NCBI GenBank assembly: GCA_016720825.1
Contig: JADKJV010000016.1
Span: forward strand, 1-59,724
Direction of reading: 5' to 3'
DNA from: Chitinophagaceae bacterium
GTDB taxonomy: Bacteria > Bacteroidota > Bacteroidia > Chitinophagales > Chitinophagaceae
DNA length: 59,724 nucleotides
The translations under genes were made by a program, and so were the position numbers. This document shows, piece by piece, positions 9,199 to 18,078 of this stretch (within the stretch, counting starts at the first letter, position 1; the number at the start of each line of letters is the position of its first letter). The notes beneath the pieces were generated by a model, which worked only from the letters and a program-made list of their open reading frames with translations, was not told the DNA's origin and searched no databases.

Positions 9199-9612
9199 TT
9201 GTCTTCCATCATAAATACAACCAACGCCTCCTCACCGCTAGGTGCTTATCCCCACGCCCGCAAAGTCGGCAACCTCCTATTCCTCTCCGGCATCGGCCCG
9301 CGCAACCCGGTGGATAATTCCATTCCCGGCTTGAAACAGGATGCTGAAGGGAATATCCTGGAACATGATATTGCAGCGGAATGCCATGCGGTATTTGCCA
9401 ATGTAAAAGCGGTATTGGAATCGAGTGGCAGCAGATGGGATAAAATAGTGGACGTGACAGTTTTCCTCACGCACATGAAAACTGATTTTCCGATCTATAA
9501 TAAAATCTATGGGGAATATTTCAGTGAAGTGCAGGCCTGCCGTACCACGGTAGAAGTGAAAAGCATGCCCACACCCATTTCGATAGAACTAAAAGTAATT
9601 GCTACGCTGTAA
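9199..9612 (+). CDS. RidA-family 2-aminomuconate deaminase
   Basis: YjgF/YER057c/UK114 fold enzyme of 137 residues. In kynurenine and nitrobenzoate clusters this family member (AmnD/NbaF type) hydrolyses 2-aminomuconate to 4-oxalocrotonate and ammonia. Family marks: SPLGAYPHARKVGNLLFLSG near the start, CHAVFANVKAVLESSG in the middle, and the conserved Arg in CRTTVEVKSMP. There is no ATG in frame; TTG at 9199 is the only start that keeps the whole domain, and the repeat tract touches it directly. It is followed 11 nt later by kynureninase, an arrangement that supports a catabolic rather than general imine-damage role. Confidence 0.9.
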   Translation: MSSIINTTNASSPLGAYPHARKVGNLLFLSGIGPRNPVDNSIPGLKQDAEGNILEHDIAAECHAVFANVKAVLESSGSRWDKIVDVTVFLTHMKTDFPIYNKIYGEYFSEVQACRTTVEVKSMPTPISIELKVIATL

Positions 9613-9623
9613 AAACCGAAAAC

Positions 9624-10898
9624 ATGAACCTTATCAATTCCGCGGCTTTTGCGGCTGAACAGGATACCATTGATCCGCTCAAACAATTCCGTACCAAATT
9701 TTATATCCCGCAGGTACATGGGCAGGACAGTATTTATTTCACGGGCAATTCACTCGGCTTGCAGCCCCGCACAACTGCTGCATATGTTCAGCAGGAACTG
9801 GATGACTGGGCTACACTGGGTGTTGAAGGTCATTTCCACGCCAAAAAACCCTGGCTGAGTTATCATGAAATTTTTACCAGGCAATTATCTGCCATCGTTG
9901 GCTGCCGCGAAACGGAAGTCGTGGTGATGAACCACCTGACCGTAAATCTCCATTTGCTGATGGTCAGTTTTTACCGTCCCACCAAACAACGCTATAAAAT
10001 TATTTGTGAAGCCCGCGCATTCCCCTCTGACCAATATGCGTTTGAATCACAGGCACGTTATCATGGTTTGAATCCGGAGGAAGCTGTGATTGAAATTTCC
10101 CCCCGTGCAGGTGAACATACCCTGCGGATAGAAGATATTCTGGACACCATCGCCCTGCATGGCGATTCACTGGCATTGGTTTTATTGGGCGGTGTGAATT
10201 ATTATACCGGCCAGTTTTATGAGCTGGAAAAAATTACAAAGGCAGCACATGCCGCGGGTGCTGTAGCAGGATTTGACCTGGCCCACGCCGCCGGAAATGT
10301 AAAACTCCGGCTGCACGACTGGCAGGTTGATTTTGCCTGCTGGTGTTCTTATAAATACCTGAACTCGGGTCCGGGTGGAGTGGCAGGTGCTTTTATCCAC
10401 GAAAAACATATCAGCAATCCGGATTTACCCCGGTTTGCCGGCTGGTGGGGTTATACCAAGGAAACCCGTTTCAAAATGGAAAAAGGGTTTCATCCTATTC
10501 CCACCGCAGAAGGCTGGCAACTGAGTAATGCACCGGTGCTGAGTATGGCAGCGCATAAAGCCTCGCTGGATATTTTTGAAGAAGCCGGAATGGATAACCT
10601 GCATGCCAAAAGGGAAAAACTGGCGGCCTATCTTCATTTTATACTGGCTGATATAAATCAACGCCAGGCAAAACCGATTATTGAAGTGATCACGCCACAA
10701 GATCCTGCCGCCCGGGGTTGCCAGGTATCTATTTTGATGCTGGACAAGGGCCGCGATGTTTTTAATGCGCTGACAGAAAAGGGGGTAGTCGCCGACTGGC
10801 GGGAACCCAATGTAATCAGGGTAGCACCCGTTCCGCTATATAATAATTTCACAGATATCTGGAAATTTGGGAAAATCATAGATTCCATCCTCCACTAA
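9624..10898 (+). CDS. kynU: Kynureninase
   Basis: PLP-dependent hydrolase that splits 3-hydroxykynurenine (or kynurenine) into 3-hydroxyanthranilate (or anthranilate) and alanine. Fold-type I aminotransferase-like protein of 424 residues. Recognisable parts: YFTGNSLGLQPR near residue 38, FDLAHAAGNVKL (Asp and His of the cofactor site), CSYKYLNSGPGG (the Schiff-base Lys), and AGWWGYTKETRF. It lies 11 nt after the RidA gene and 25 nt before the monooxygenase, consistent with one transcript. Confidence 0.97.
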   Translation: MNLINSAAFAAEQDTIDPLKQFRTKFYIPQVHGQDSIYFTGNSLGLQPRTTAAYVQQELDDWATLGVEGHFHAKKPWLSYHEIFTRQLSAIVGCRETEVVVMNHLTVNLHLLMVSFYRPTKQRYKIICEARAFPSDQYAFESQARYHGLNPEEAVIEISPRAGEHTLRIEDILDTIALHGDSLALVLLGGVNYYTGQFYELEKITKAAHAAGAVAGFDLAHAAGNVKLRLHDWQVDFACWCSYKYLNSGPGGVAGAFIHEKHISNPDLPRFAGWWGYTKETRFKMEKGFHPIPTAEGWQLSNAPVLSMAAHKASLDIFEEAGMDNLHAKREKLAAYLHFILADINQRQAKPIIEVITPQDPAARGCQVSILMLDKGRDVFNALTEKGVVADWREPNVIRVAPVPLYNNFTDIWKFGKIIDSILH

Positions 10899-10923
10899 TC
10901 TTAACTTACCTGAAATCCCGGTT

Positions 10924-12273
10924 ATGAAAAAAGACGTAACAATTGCAGGAGCCGGTCTGGTTGGATCACTGTTATCCATTTACCTCGCCCGGCGTGGTTA
11001 TACGGTCAACATTTTTGAAAGAAGACCCGACATGCGCAAAGAAGCGATCAGCGCCGGTCGGTCTATCAACCTTGCACTCAGTGACCGGGGATTGCTGGCA
11101 CTGGAGAAAGTCGGACTGGCAGACGCCATCCGTACCATTTCTATTCCCATGCACGGCCGGTTTATCCATAATGTTGATGGCAGTACTGCCTTCCAGCCTT
11201 ATGGTAAACAGGGACAATACATCAATTCTGTTTCGCGCGGTACCCTCAATGCGAGACTGATGGACCTCGCAGAAAAACAAGGGGTGAAGATCCATTTCAA
11301 CAGTAAACTGGAATCCATTGACTGGGACAGCATGACCACTTATTATGGTATGCCGGACGACCAGATGCAATCTATTACCAGTTCCCTTTTTTTTGGTGCC
11401 GATGGCGCATTTTCTGCAGCCAGGCTCGAGCACCAGTTAAAGCATGATAAATTCAATTACCAGCAATACTATATTGACTGTGGGTATAAGGAACTGACAA
11501 TTCCCCCGGCTGAAGGCGGTGGTTTCGCCATGGAAAAAAATGCACTGCATATCTGGCCACGCAAGGATTATATGCTGATTGCACTGCCCAACATTGACCA
11601 TACATTCACCTGCACGTTATTTTTCCCGTTTGATGGTGAAAAATCTTTTGCCAAACTGGATACTACTGAGAAAGTGGATCAGTTCTTCAAGGAGAATTTT
11701 GCAGATGTGATCCCGCTGATGCCGGAACTGAACGAAGAGTTTTTCCGCAACCCCACGTCTTCACTGGTAACCGTAAAATGTTATCCCTGGATCCGCGGCG
11801 ACCGTTTCTCACTGATTGGTGATGCGGCACATGCCATTGTGCCTTTCTTCGGACAAGGCATGAACTGCGGTTTTGAAGATTGCCGGATACTGGATGAACT
11901 GATTGACCAGTACAATGAAGACTGGTCGCAGATCCTGGAGAATTTCCAGCAAATACGCAAACCCGATGCTGACGCCATCGCTGATCTGGCCATCGGGAAT
12001 TTCACGGAAATGCGGGAGCGCACCGCCGATCCGCAGTTCCTGTTGCAGAAAAAAATTGAAGCTTACCTGCATGAGAAATACCCGGATGAATGGATACCCG
12101 CATATTCGCAGGTTACTTTCAGTCCGCATATCCGCTATTCGGAAGCACTCCGCCGCGGGTTGCAGCAGGAAGCCATCATGGCCGAACTGATGACTATGCC
12201 TTATGTGGATACGATTTACCACACATCGGAAATAGAACACTGGATTTTATCAAAACTGAAAGACCGTCATTAA
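10924..12273 (+). CDS. kmo: Kynurenine 3-monooxygenase
   Basis: FAD- and NADPH-dependent hydroxylation of kynurenine to 3-hydroxykynurenine. N-terminal Rossmann motif GAGLVGSLLSIYLARRGY followed by FERR, an RSINLALSDRGLLALE segment typical of KMO, and the second FAD motif GDAAHAIVPFFGQGMNCGFED near residue 300. The 449-residue protein ends with a soluble C-terminus; the membrane anchor of mitochondrial KMO is not seen. Last gene of the kynurenine run, 24 nt before pyrF. Tryptophan 2,3-dioxygenase and the formamidase that would supply kynurenine are not in the window. Confidence 0.97.
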   Translation: MKKDVTIAGAGLVGSLLSIYLARRGYTVNIFERRPDMRKEAISAGRSINLALSDRGLLALEKVGLADAIRTISIPMHGRFIHNVDGSTAFQPYGKQGQYINSVSRGTLNARLMDLAEKQGVKIHFNSKLESIDWDSMTTYYGMPDDQMQSITSSLFFGADGAFSAARLEHQLKHDKFNYQQYYIDCGYKELTIPPAEGGGFAMEKNALHIWPRKDYMLIALPNIDHTFTCTLFFPFDGEKSFAKLDTTEKVDQFFKENFADVIPLMPELNEEFFRNPTSSLVTVKCYPWIRGDRFSLIGDAAHAIVPFFGQGMNCGFEDCRILDELIDQYNEDWSQILENFQQIRKPDADAIADLAIGNFTEMRERTADPQFLLQKKIEAYLHEKYPDEWIPAYSQVTFSPHIRYSEALRRGLQQEAIMAELMTMPYVDTIYHTSEIEHWILSKLKDRH

Positions 12274-12285
12274 GGGGCGGCTTCT

Positions 12286-12293
12286 TACCTTCG
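12286..12293 (+). promoter_or_regulatory. TACCTTCG box 4 nt before pyrF start
   Basis: One mismatch to TAnnTTTG, with exactly four bases before the ATG at 12298. Suggests pyrF has its own near-leaderless promoter despite following kmo by 24 nt. Confidence 0.4.
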
Positions 12294-12297
12294 GGGC

Positions 12298-13119
12298 ATG
12301 ACAAGACAAGCACTGGTTGAGTTGATCCGGCAACGGCAGTCCTATCTCTGTGTGGGTCTGGATACAGACATCACCAAAATCCCTTCCCATCTTTTGCAGG
12401 AGAAAGATCCTGTTTTTGCATTTAATAAAGCGATCATTGATGCCACGCGGGATACCTGTGTGTCTTATAAAATAAATACTGCTTTTTACGAAGCCCTCGG
12501 TCTGAAAGGCTGGGAGGCGCTGGAAAAAACCGTTCATTATATTGGTACGAATCATTTCACCATTGCAGATGCCAAGCGCGGTGATATCGGGAATACCGCC
12601 GACCAGTATGCCAAAGCCTTTTTTGAAACACTTCCGTTTGATGCCATTACCGTTGCGCCGTATATGGGCGCAGACAGTGTAAAGCCTTTTTTAAATCATA
12701 AGGATAAATGGGGGATTGTACTCGGATTAACCTCCAACCCCGGTGCACATGATTTTGAATTGCAGGAAGCAGGCGGTGAACTGTTGTATGAAAAAGTGTT
12801 GAGGACAGTCTCTGGCTGGGGTACGCCCGGTAACCTGATGTTTGTGGTTGGTGCCACCCGCGCAGATGCCTTCACACATATACGCGCCATAACACCTGAA
12901 CATTTTTACCTCGTTCCCGGTGTGGGTGCACAGGGTGGAAGTTTGCAGGAGATTTCAGCCAAAGCCATGATTGCCGATGTTGGAATATTAGTAAATGTGA
13001 GCCGTGGAATTATTTATGCCGATACAACGCTGGCTTTTGCGGAAAAAGCAGCTGCAGCGGCGCTAGCCTACCAGCAGGAAATGGCAGGTTATTTAAAAAT
13101 CTACAGCCCAATGGCTTAA
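12298..13119 (+). CDS. pyrF: Orotidine 5'-phosphate decarboxylase
   Basis: Last step of UMP synthesis. Belongs to the longer (subfamily 2) form, 273 residues. The active-site signature DAKRGDIGNTADQYAKAFF holds the Asp-Lys-x-x-Asp tetrad, and YLVPGVGAQGGSL and VNVSRGIIYA form the phosphate-binding end. Not functionally linked to its kynurenine neighbours as far as can be seen. It is convergent with the small membrane protein gene, the two stops being 4 nt apart or overlapping. Confidence 0.96.
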   Translation: MTRQALVELIRQRQSYLCVGLDTDITKIPSHLLQEKDPVFAFNKAIIDATRDTCVSYKINTAFYEALGLKGWEALEKTVHYIGTNHFTIADAKRGDIGNTADQYAKAFFETLPFDAITVAPYMGADSVKPFLNHKDKWGIVLGLTSNPGAHDFELQEAGGELLYEKVLRTVSGWGTPGNLMFVVGATRADAFTHIRAITPEHFYLVPGVGAQGGSLQEISAKAMIADVGILVNVSRGIIYADTTLAFAEKAAAAALAYQQEMAGYLKIYSPMA

Positions 13120-13571
13120 GGGAGCAGTTGATTTTTTGCTTTCCTTTTCAGTGAAATCCGCTTGCCGATACTTGTTCCTGCCAGAAAACCACCCGTTGTA
13201 CAAAGCAACATCAGGAAGATGTAAATAAGCTCGCCTTTTCTGGGTGAGTCGGAAAAAATATATCCGTAAAATATCAGGCTGAGAAATATCAATACACCGG
13301 CATGCCGGTAATGAAAGGAACGGCAGATTAAGGCTGTTACCAGTCCGCCTGCCAGCGCTGCCAGCGCCAGCCAAAGGGTGACGATCAGCAGGAAAATAAT
13401 ATCATTGGCTGACATGCCGGGATCTTTTACCCCAAAGTTTAATTCGAAATAAGGTTCAGCAGTTGCCTGCATCAACGGGAAGGTAATCAGTGCGGCAATT
13501 AAAGTAGCCGCAGCACCACCTATGATGGCGATCAGGCTGTTTGGCCAGTTGGCTTGATTGTCGGCATTCAT
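13116..13571 (-). CDS. Small integral membrane protein, unknown
   Basis: About 151 residues with four hydrophobic segments (IAIIGGAAATLIAALITFPL; FLLIVTLWLALAALAGGLVT; AGVLIFLSLIFYGYIF; IYIFLMLLCTTGGFLAG) and a basic cytoplasmic tail ending KRKAKNQLLP. The chosen start MNADNQANWPNS at 13571 gives a short hydrophilic lead; the longer open frame to 13811 overlaps the divergent acyl-CoA dehydrogenase. I do not recognise a family. Its stop overlaps the end of pyrF. Confidence 0.6.
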   Translation of the reverse strand: MNADNQANWPNSLIAIIGGAAATLIAALITFPLMQATAEPYFELNFGVKDPGMSANDIIFLLIVTLWLALAALAGGLVTALICRSFHYRHAGVLIFLSLIFYGYIFSDSPRKGELIYIFLMLLCTTGGFLAGTSIGKRISLKRKAKNQLLP

Positions 13572-13603
13572 AACCCCAATATCCTCATTTTTTTGATAAC
13601 CGT

Positions 13604-13611
13604 TACCTTTG
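13604..13611 (+). promoter_or_regulatory. TACCTTTG box upstream of glutaryl-CoA dehydrogenase
   Basis: Exact TAnnTTTG match 23 nt before the ATG at 13635; leader of ordinary short length. Confidence 0.5.
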
Positions 13612-13634
13612 TGTTCTATTAAACCGATTGCACT

Positions 13635-14819
13635 ATGGCTGCCCGTACAGATAATTTTATAAGTCCCGATTATTTTAAGATAGATGAACTGCTCACCGAA
13701 GAACACCTGATGATCCGTGACATGGTTCGTTCTTATGTAAAGAAAGAAATTTCCCCGATTATTGAAGATTATGCCCAACGCGCCGAATTTCCTGAGCATA
13801 TCGTAAAGCAACTGGGCGAGCTGGGTTGTTTTGGCCCTACTATTCCTGTTGAATATGGCGGCGGCGGTCTCGATTATGTTTCATACGGACTGATGATGCA
13901 GGAACTCGAAAGGGGTGATAGTGGTGTGCGTTCAACCGCATCAGTACAAGGCTCACTGGTGATGCATCCGATTAATGCGTATGGCAGTGAAGCACAGAAA
14001 CAAAAATATTTACCCAAACTGGCCAGTGGTGAATGGCTGGGCTGTTTTGGTTTAACGGAACCTGACCATGGTTCTGATCCCAGCAGCATGATCACTAATT
14101 TTAAAGATGCGGGCGACCATGTCATTCTCAACGGCGCCAAAATGTGGATCAGCAATGCGCCTTTTGCTCAGGTTGCTGTGGTATGGGCAAAAAATGAAGC
14201 CGGTGATATCCACGGGCTGATCGTTGAAAGAGGCATGGAAGGATTTTCCACACCCACCACCCATGGCAAATGGAGCCTGCGTGCTTCAGCCACCGGTGAA
14301 CTGGTGTTCGACAATGTAAAAGTTCCTAAAGAAAATATTTTCCCGAACGTGAAAGGCTTAAAAGGCCCGCTGGGTTGTTTAACCAAAGCCCGTTACGGTA
14401 TTGCCTGGGGTGCCGTTGGTGCCGCCATGGATTGCTATGATACAGCACTGCGTTATTCACTGGAAAGAAAACAATTCGGCAGGGAAATCGGTGGTTTCCA
14501 GTTACAGCAGAAAAAACTGGCCGAAATGGTTACTGAAATCACCAAGGCACAATTATTGAACTGGCGGCTGGGTGTACTGATGAGTGCCGGCAAAGCCACA
14601 CCGCAGCAGGTGAGCATGGCCAAAAGAAATGCCTGCGAAATCGCCACCAATATCTGCCGCGATGCCCGGCAAATGCTGGGTGGTATGGGTATTACCGGCG
14701 AGTACCCGGTGATGCGTCATATGATGAACCTGGAAAGTGTGATTACGTACGAAGGCACTCATGATATTCATTTGTTGATTACGGGAATGGATGTAACAGG
14801 GTTGAATGCTTTTAAGTAA
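13635..14819 (+). CDS. gcdH: Glutaryl-CoA dehydrogenase
   Basis: FAD enzyme that oxidises and decarboxylates glutaryl-CoA to crotonyl-CoA, the common end of tryptophan and lysine catabolism. Acyl-CoA dehydrogenase fold of 394 residues. Diagnostic for the glutaryl type rather than a generic acyl-CoA dehydrogenase: GVRSTASVQGSLVMHPI, GCFGLTEPDHGSDPSSM, the WSLRASATGELVFDNV segment, and the catalytic Glu in ITYEGTHDIHLLITG. It is 1.4 kb from the kynurenine cluster and could receive its carbon if 2-aminomuconate is reduced to 2-oxoadipate. An AAAATTC repeat begins on its stop codon. Confidence 0.93.
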   Translation: MAARTDNFISPDYFKIDELLTEEHLMIRDMVRSYVKKEISPIIEDYAQRAEFPEHIVKQLGELGCFGPTIPVEYGGGGLDYVSYGLMMQELERGDSGVRSTASVQGSLVMHPINAYGSEAQKQKYLPKLASGEWLGCFGLTEPDHGSDPSSMITNFKDAGDHVILNGAKMWISNAPFAQVAVVWAKNEAGDIHGLIVERGMEGFSTPTTHGKWSLRASATGELVFDNVKVPKENIFPNVKGLKGPLGCLTKARYGIAWGAVGAAMDCYDTALRYSLERKQFGREIGGFQLQQKKLAEMVTEITKAQLLNWRLGVLMSAGKATPQQVSMAKRNACEIATNICRDARQMLGGMGITGEYPVMRHMMNLESVITYEGTHDIHLLITGMDVTGLNAFK

Positions 14820-15112
14820 AAATTCAAAATTCAAAATTCAAAAGTCAAAAGTCAAAAGTAAAAAGTCAAAAAGTCCTAAAGTCAGAAAGACTGAAAGTCC
14901 GGAAGAACGGCGTGCCTTAATAACTGAACGATAATGAATTTTCGATCTTTCAGATTTTTTAATTTTTGATTTTGATACAAAATGATTTTTCAGCCTTTGA
15001 TGTTTTGACTTTTGATTTTTGACTTTGGGCGATGTTTTTCAAATTTTCAGGTTTGTTTTTGACTTTTTATTTTGACTTTCTTTTTATTTTATTTTGACTT
15101 TCGAGTTTTAAT
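14819..15112. repeat. CAAAAGT/AAAATTC heptad inverted repeat
   Basis: 14819-14878 is a run of 7-nt units (AAAATTC x3, AAAAGTC x2, AAAAGTA, AAAAGTC). 14990-15110 contains the reverse-complement units (TTTTGACTTTTGATTTTTGAC and TTTTTGACTTTTTATTTTGAC). Together they fill the 305-nt gap between gcdH and aroK. No gene seen; the left arm starts inside the gcdH stop codon. Confidence 0.8.
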
Positions 15113-15124
15113 GACTCTACAAAC

Positions 15125-15631
15125 ATGAAAATCTTCCTCATCGGTTTCATGGGCACCGGCAAAACCCACTGGGGCCGGCAACTGAGCGAAAAGCTCGGGA
15201 TGCCTTTTTTTGACCTCGATGAGCAGGTTGTGTCGCATACCGGTAAATCTATTCCGGAAATATTCCATACGGATGGTGAGGAGCGTTTTCGGGAAATGGA
15301 AAAAGAAATCCTGCACCTGATTACGCTGAGTCATGACAGTTTTGTAATGGCCTGTGGGGGAGGGACACCCTGTTATTTCAATAATATTGATTTCATGAAT
15401 GATGAAGGGGTTACGGTCTGGATCAATACCCATCATGATATACTGGTGCAGCGTTTGATGAAAGAAAAAGAGCAAAGGCCGCTGATCAGCAACCTGGACG
15501 AAAACCAGCTGCAGCATTTTATTTCCCGTAAGTTGGCTGACCGGCGGATTTATTATGAGCAGGCTTCCATCCATGTGGAAGAAGAACCTTTAGAAGTAGA
15601 ACGATTAATCGAAAAAATATTTCATGCATAA
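15125..15631 (+). CDS. aroK: Shikimate kinase
   Basis: Phosphorylates shikimate at the 3-position in chorismate synthesis. P-loop GFMGTGKTHWGRQL, the DLDEQV shikimate-binding Asp, RFREMEKEIL, ACGGGTPCYF, and lid arginines in KEQRPLI. 168 residues, normal size. The last codons overlap the next gene by 8 nt, so the two are translationally coupled. Confidence 0.96.
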   Translation: MKIFLIGFMGTGKTHWGRQLSEKLGMPFFDLDEQVVSHTGKSIPEIFHTDGEERFREMEKEILHLITLSHDSFVMACGGGTPCYFNNIDFMNDEGVTVWINTHHDILVQRLMKEKEQRPLISNLDENQLQHFISRKLADRRIYYEQASIHVEEEPLEVERLIEKIFHA

Positions 15632-16016
15632 ATCTTATGCCGTAACCGCCGCGATGCTGGGTGCATCCGGTGTGGCTCTCGGTGCTTTCGGCGCACACGG
15701 TTTACAAAAACTGACTACAGATCCTGCTATCATACACAGTTACCAGACGGGCGTGGAATACCAGCTTTATCATGCGCTGGCCCTGCTTGGCATTGCAATT
15801 TTGTTCAAATTCGCAGATGTGAAATTCCTGCGGATTGCGGGCATGCTGATGGTTGCCGGGATTATATGTTTCTCCGGATCTTTATACCTGCTGACGATCC
15901 TGAAAATTAACGGGGCTGCCAATTACAAGTGGGTGGGGCCCATCACGCCTTTGGGCGGTATACTGATGATTGCCGGCTGGCTTTGCATCGTGCCCGCTAT
16001 TATGCGCAAAAAATAA
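15624..16016 (+). CDS. DUF423 membrane protein
   Basis: 130-residue protein with four predicted membrane helices. AGxFGAHGL-type motif (LGAFGAHGLQKL) and TGVEYQLYHALALLGIAILF identify the DUF423/YgdD family, whose biochemical role is not established. Its start lies inside aroK (8-nt overlap), and it converges with the histidine kinase gene with no gap. Confidence 0.9.
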   Translation: MHKSYAVTAAMLGASGVALGAFGAHGLQKLTTDPAIIHSYQTGVEYQLYHALALLGIAILFKFADVKFLRIAGMLMVAGIICFSGSLYLLTILKINGAANYKWVGPITPLGGILMIAGWLCIVPAIMRKK

Positions 16017-17927
16017 TCAGAGGGGTAGCGTAAGTGTGGTAATCGTTCCGCCATTGCTTTCGATGGCGAACGTGCCGCCGATATTCTCCATCCTGCGGCC
16101 GATATTCTTAAGCCCGTTTCCAAATTTGCGCAGCTGCTGCATATCCACGCCTTTGCCATTATCACGGATGACGATGACCAGGTTCTGGTCAATGGTGATC
16201 TGGATGCTGATTTCAGTCCCCTTGGAATGTTTCAGCGCATTATTCAGGGTTTCCTTGATGCAAAGGAAAATGTTACGGCGCTTGTCGCCGGCCAATTCAC
16301 GGTCGGGAATGGTATCCGGTACAAAAATCTTACAGGTGATCGGTGTGTTTTCGAAATACTCCAGTGAATAAGAGCGGATATAAGAAATAAGGTTATCCAG
16401 TGTGTCGTTGCCGCTGTTCATACTCCAGATGATGGCATTCATTTTATTCAGCACATCATCTGCAGAAGAAGAAATCTTTTCAATTTCCACCGGTGTATTC
16501 TCTTTCATTTTATTCCGCGCGATTTCACTCATCAGCCTGATGGCCGTCATCCCCGAACCTAACTCATCATGCATGTCAGCGGAAATCCTTTCCCTTTCTG
16601 CCTGCTGTGCTTTATAAACCGCCAGTTCTTTTTCATATTCTTTCAGCAGGTTCTGGGCTTTCAGTGTTTCCCTTTCCCGGGTCTGTGCAATCAGCCTGCG
16701 CCTGTTTTTGTGGTTCAGGCCGGCCAGGAAGAACACGAGCTCAAGCAATAAACCCAGTTCATAATAAAATATCGAAGAACTGAAAACGCCGGGCAGTGAT
16801 TTAACCGTTGAATAATATAAAACAGCAAGCTGTGAAATCACAGAGAAGATGAACAGGCAGAGATTCCCCCAAAATACATACCGGAGCAATCTGTCATCCC
16901 ACCTGCGGCCGCTGTAAATGATGAATATTAAAATCATGATCAGCAGCAGGAACTTGGTGATATTCTCCACGCTGTTTTCGGCCATGAAATTATCTGTCAG
17001 GAAGTGGAAAAAACTGTACAGGATCAGCGATACAGAAATCATAATGATTCCGGTATTGTACAAATGGTAAACAAACGGATGCTGTGTTTTAGTTTCCAGG
17101 AACCGTTGCATGAACAACATGTAAAAAATCAAACCCATACCCTGCATGATAAAATCCAGGTAGGCCTCCATGTAAAAGGCCACACGCGTGGTATGGAAAC
17201 TGTAGAACGCCTGCGTAAAAAGCATCACACCCAGGAGTAGTGCATAAAACGAATAATACAGGAATTCTTTGTTGGCGCCCTGCACATAGTTGGCAAAAGA
17301 GAAGAGCACCATCATCAGCAATAAGCCGCAAAGCACATACGACACGAGGTCGTTGTTATAATGGTTCTGGTGCAGTTCGGCAATAAACCCATTGAGGTAA
17401 ACAGGTTTCACCAGCCTGGGGCGTATCGTATTATTATACGTTTTTGCGAACGTGAGATCTGCCAGGAATGTAATTGTGTCGTGAGGCGCCAGCACGATGA
17501 GCCTGAATCCCACACTGTCGTCTATCGGGGGCACAACCCGGGTCATCAATTCAGGCTGGTTATCGGCTCCCAGCCGGTAAAGCACTATGTTTTTGTAATA
17601 AAACCCCGGGAAATAATAAACTGAATCCGGCTTCTCTGACTGGTTACAAAGGGTAAATTTTTCTACCAGCTTCTTCGATACATAATTGTTCGGGATTGTG
17701 CTTTTATGCCGGAAACCGGTCTGGAAAACAAAACCCGGAAAATCGGTTTTGAAGTCTGAACCCGGGCTCCGGTACGTTGTATAAACCGATTTGGTGATAT
17801 AGCTGAAAAGCCTGACCTGGCTGATGTCAGGACAGTTTCCCTGCAACGTATCCTGTGCACCGGCTTGAAAGCCGGCAACAACCAGGGAAATGCAAAGCAG
17901 TAAGCAGCGCAATCGGTTTTGAAGCAT
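16017..17927 (-). CDS. 7TMR-DISM sensor histidine kinase (NarL-type)
   Basis: Membrane sensor kinase of 636 residues. Signal peptide MLQNRLRCLLLCISLVVAGFQ; an extracytoplasmic domain to about residue 185; seven hydrophobic helices from about 190 to 400; a coiled coil (TRERETLKAQNLLKEYEKEL); a HisKA_3 dimerisation helix with phospho-accepting His in ADMHDELGSGM; and a C-terminal HATPase with RDNGKGVD and GNGLKNIGRRMENIGG. This class normally phosphorylates NarL/LuxR-type regulators. No response regulator is adjacent; the only receiver in the window is at 31.0-31.5 kb and lacks a DNA-binding domain. Divergent from ftsK. Confidence 0.93.
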   Translation of the reverse strand: MLQNRLRCLLLCISLVVAGFQAGAQDTLQGNCPDISQVRLFSYITKSVYTTYRSPGSDFKTDFPGFVFQTGFRHKSTIPNNYVSKKLVEKFTLCNQSEKPDSVYYFPGFYYKNIVLYRLGADNQPELMTRVVPPIDDSVGFRLIVLAPHDTITFLADLTFAKTYNNTIRPRLVKPVYLNGFIAELHQNHYNNDLVSYVLCGLLLMMVLFSFANYVQGANKEFLYYSFYALLLGVMLFTQAFYSFHTTRVAFYMEAYLDFIMQGMGLIFYMLFMQRFLETKTQHPFVYHLYNTGIIMISVSLILYSFFHFLTDNFMAENSVENITKFLLLIMILIFIIYSGRRWDDRLLRYVFWGNLCLFIFSVISQLAVLYYSTVKSLPGVFSSSIFYYELGLLLELVFFLAGLNHKNRRRLIAQTRERETLKAQNLLKEYEKELAVYKAQQAERERISADMHDELGSGMTAIRLMSEIARNKMKENTPVEIEKISSSADDVLNKMNAIIWSMNSGNDTLDNLISYIRSYSLEYFENTPITCKIFVPDTIPDRELAGDKRRNIFLCIKETLNNALKHSKGTEISIQITIDQNLVIVIRDNGKGVDMQQLRKFGNGLKNIGRRMENIGGTFAIESNGGTITTLTLPL

Positions 17928-18065
17928 GGTTTGATTGAATCAGTCCAAATGTAAGATATCAATGTCAAAGCTGCCAGTGTCGCACATACCACTTTCCGGT
18001 AATTTTATAAGGTTAAAACGCCCATTTCCACCCGCTTCAGGCTGCTGCCTGAAGGTCAAACTGAT

Positions 18066-18073
18066 TATCTTTG
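18066..18073 (+). promoter_or_regulatory. TATCTTTG box 5 nt before ftsK start
   Basis: Perfect TAnnTTTG match with five bases before the ATG at 18079. Supports this ATG over the longer open frame starting at 17935 and implies a leaderless or nearly leaderless mRNA. Confidence 0.55.
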
Positions 18074-18078
18074 CGCAC

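Noticed and set aside
13635..14819. Generic acyl-CoA dehydrogenase
   Set aside because: The RSTASVQGSLVMHPI and TYEGTHDIH motifs point specifically to glutaryl-CoA dehydrogenase.
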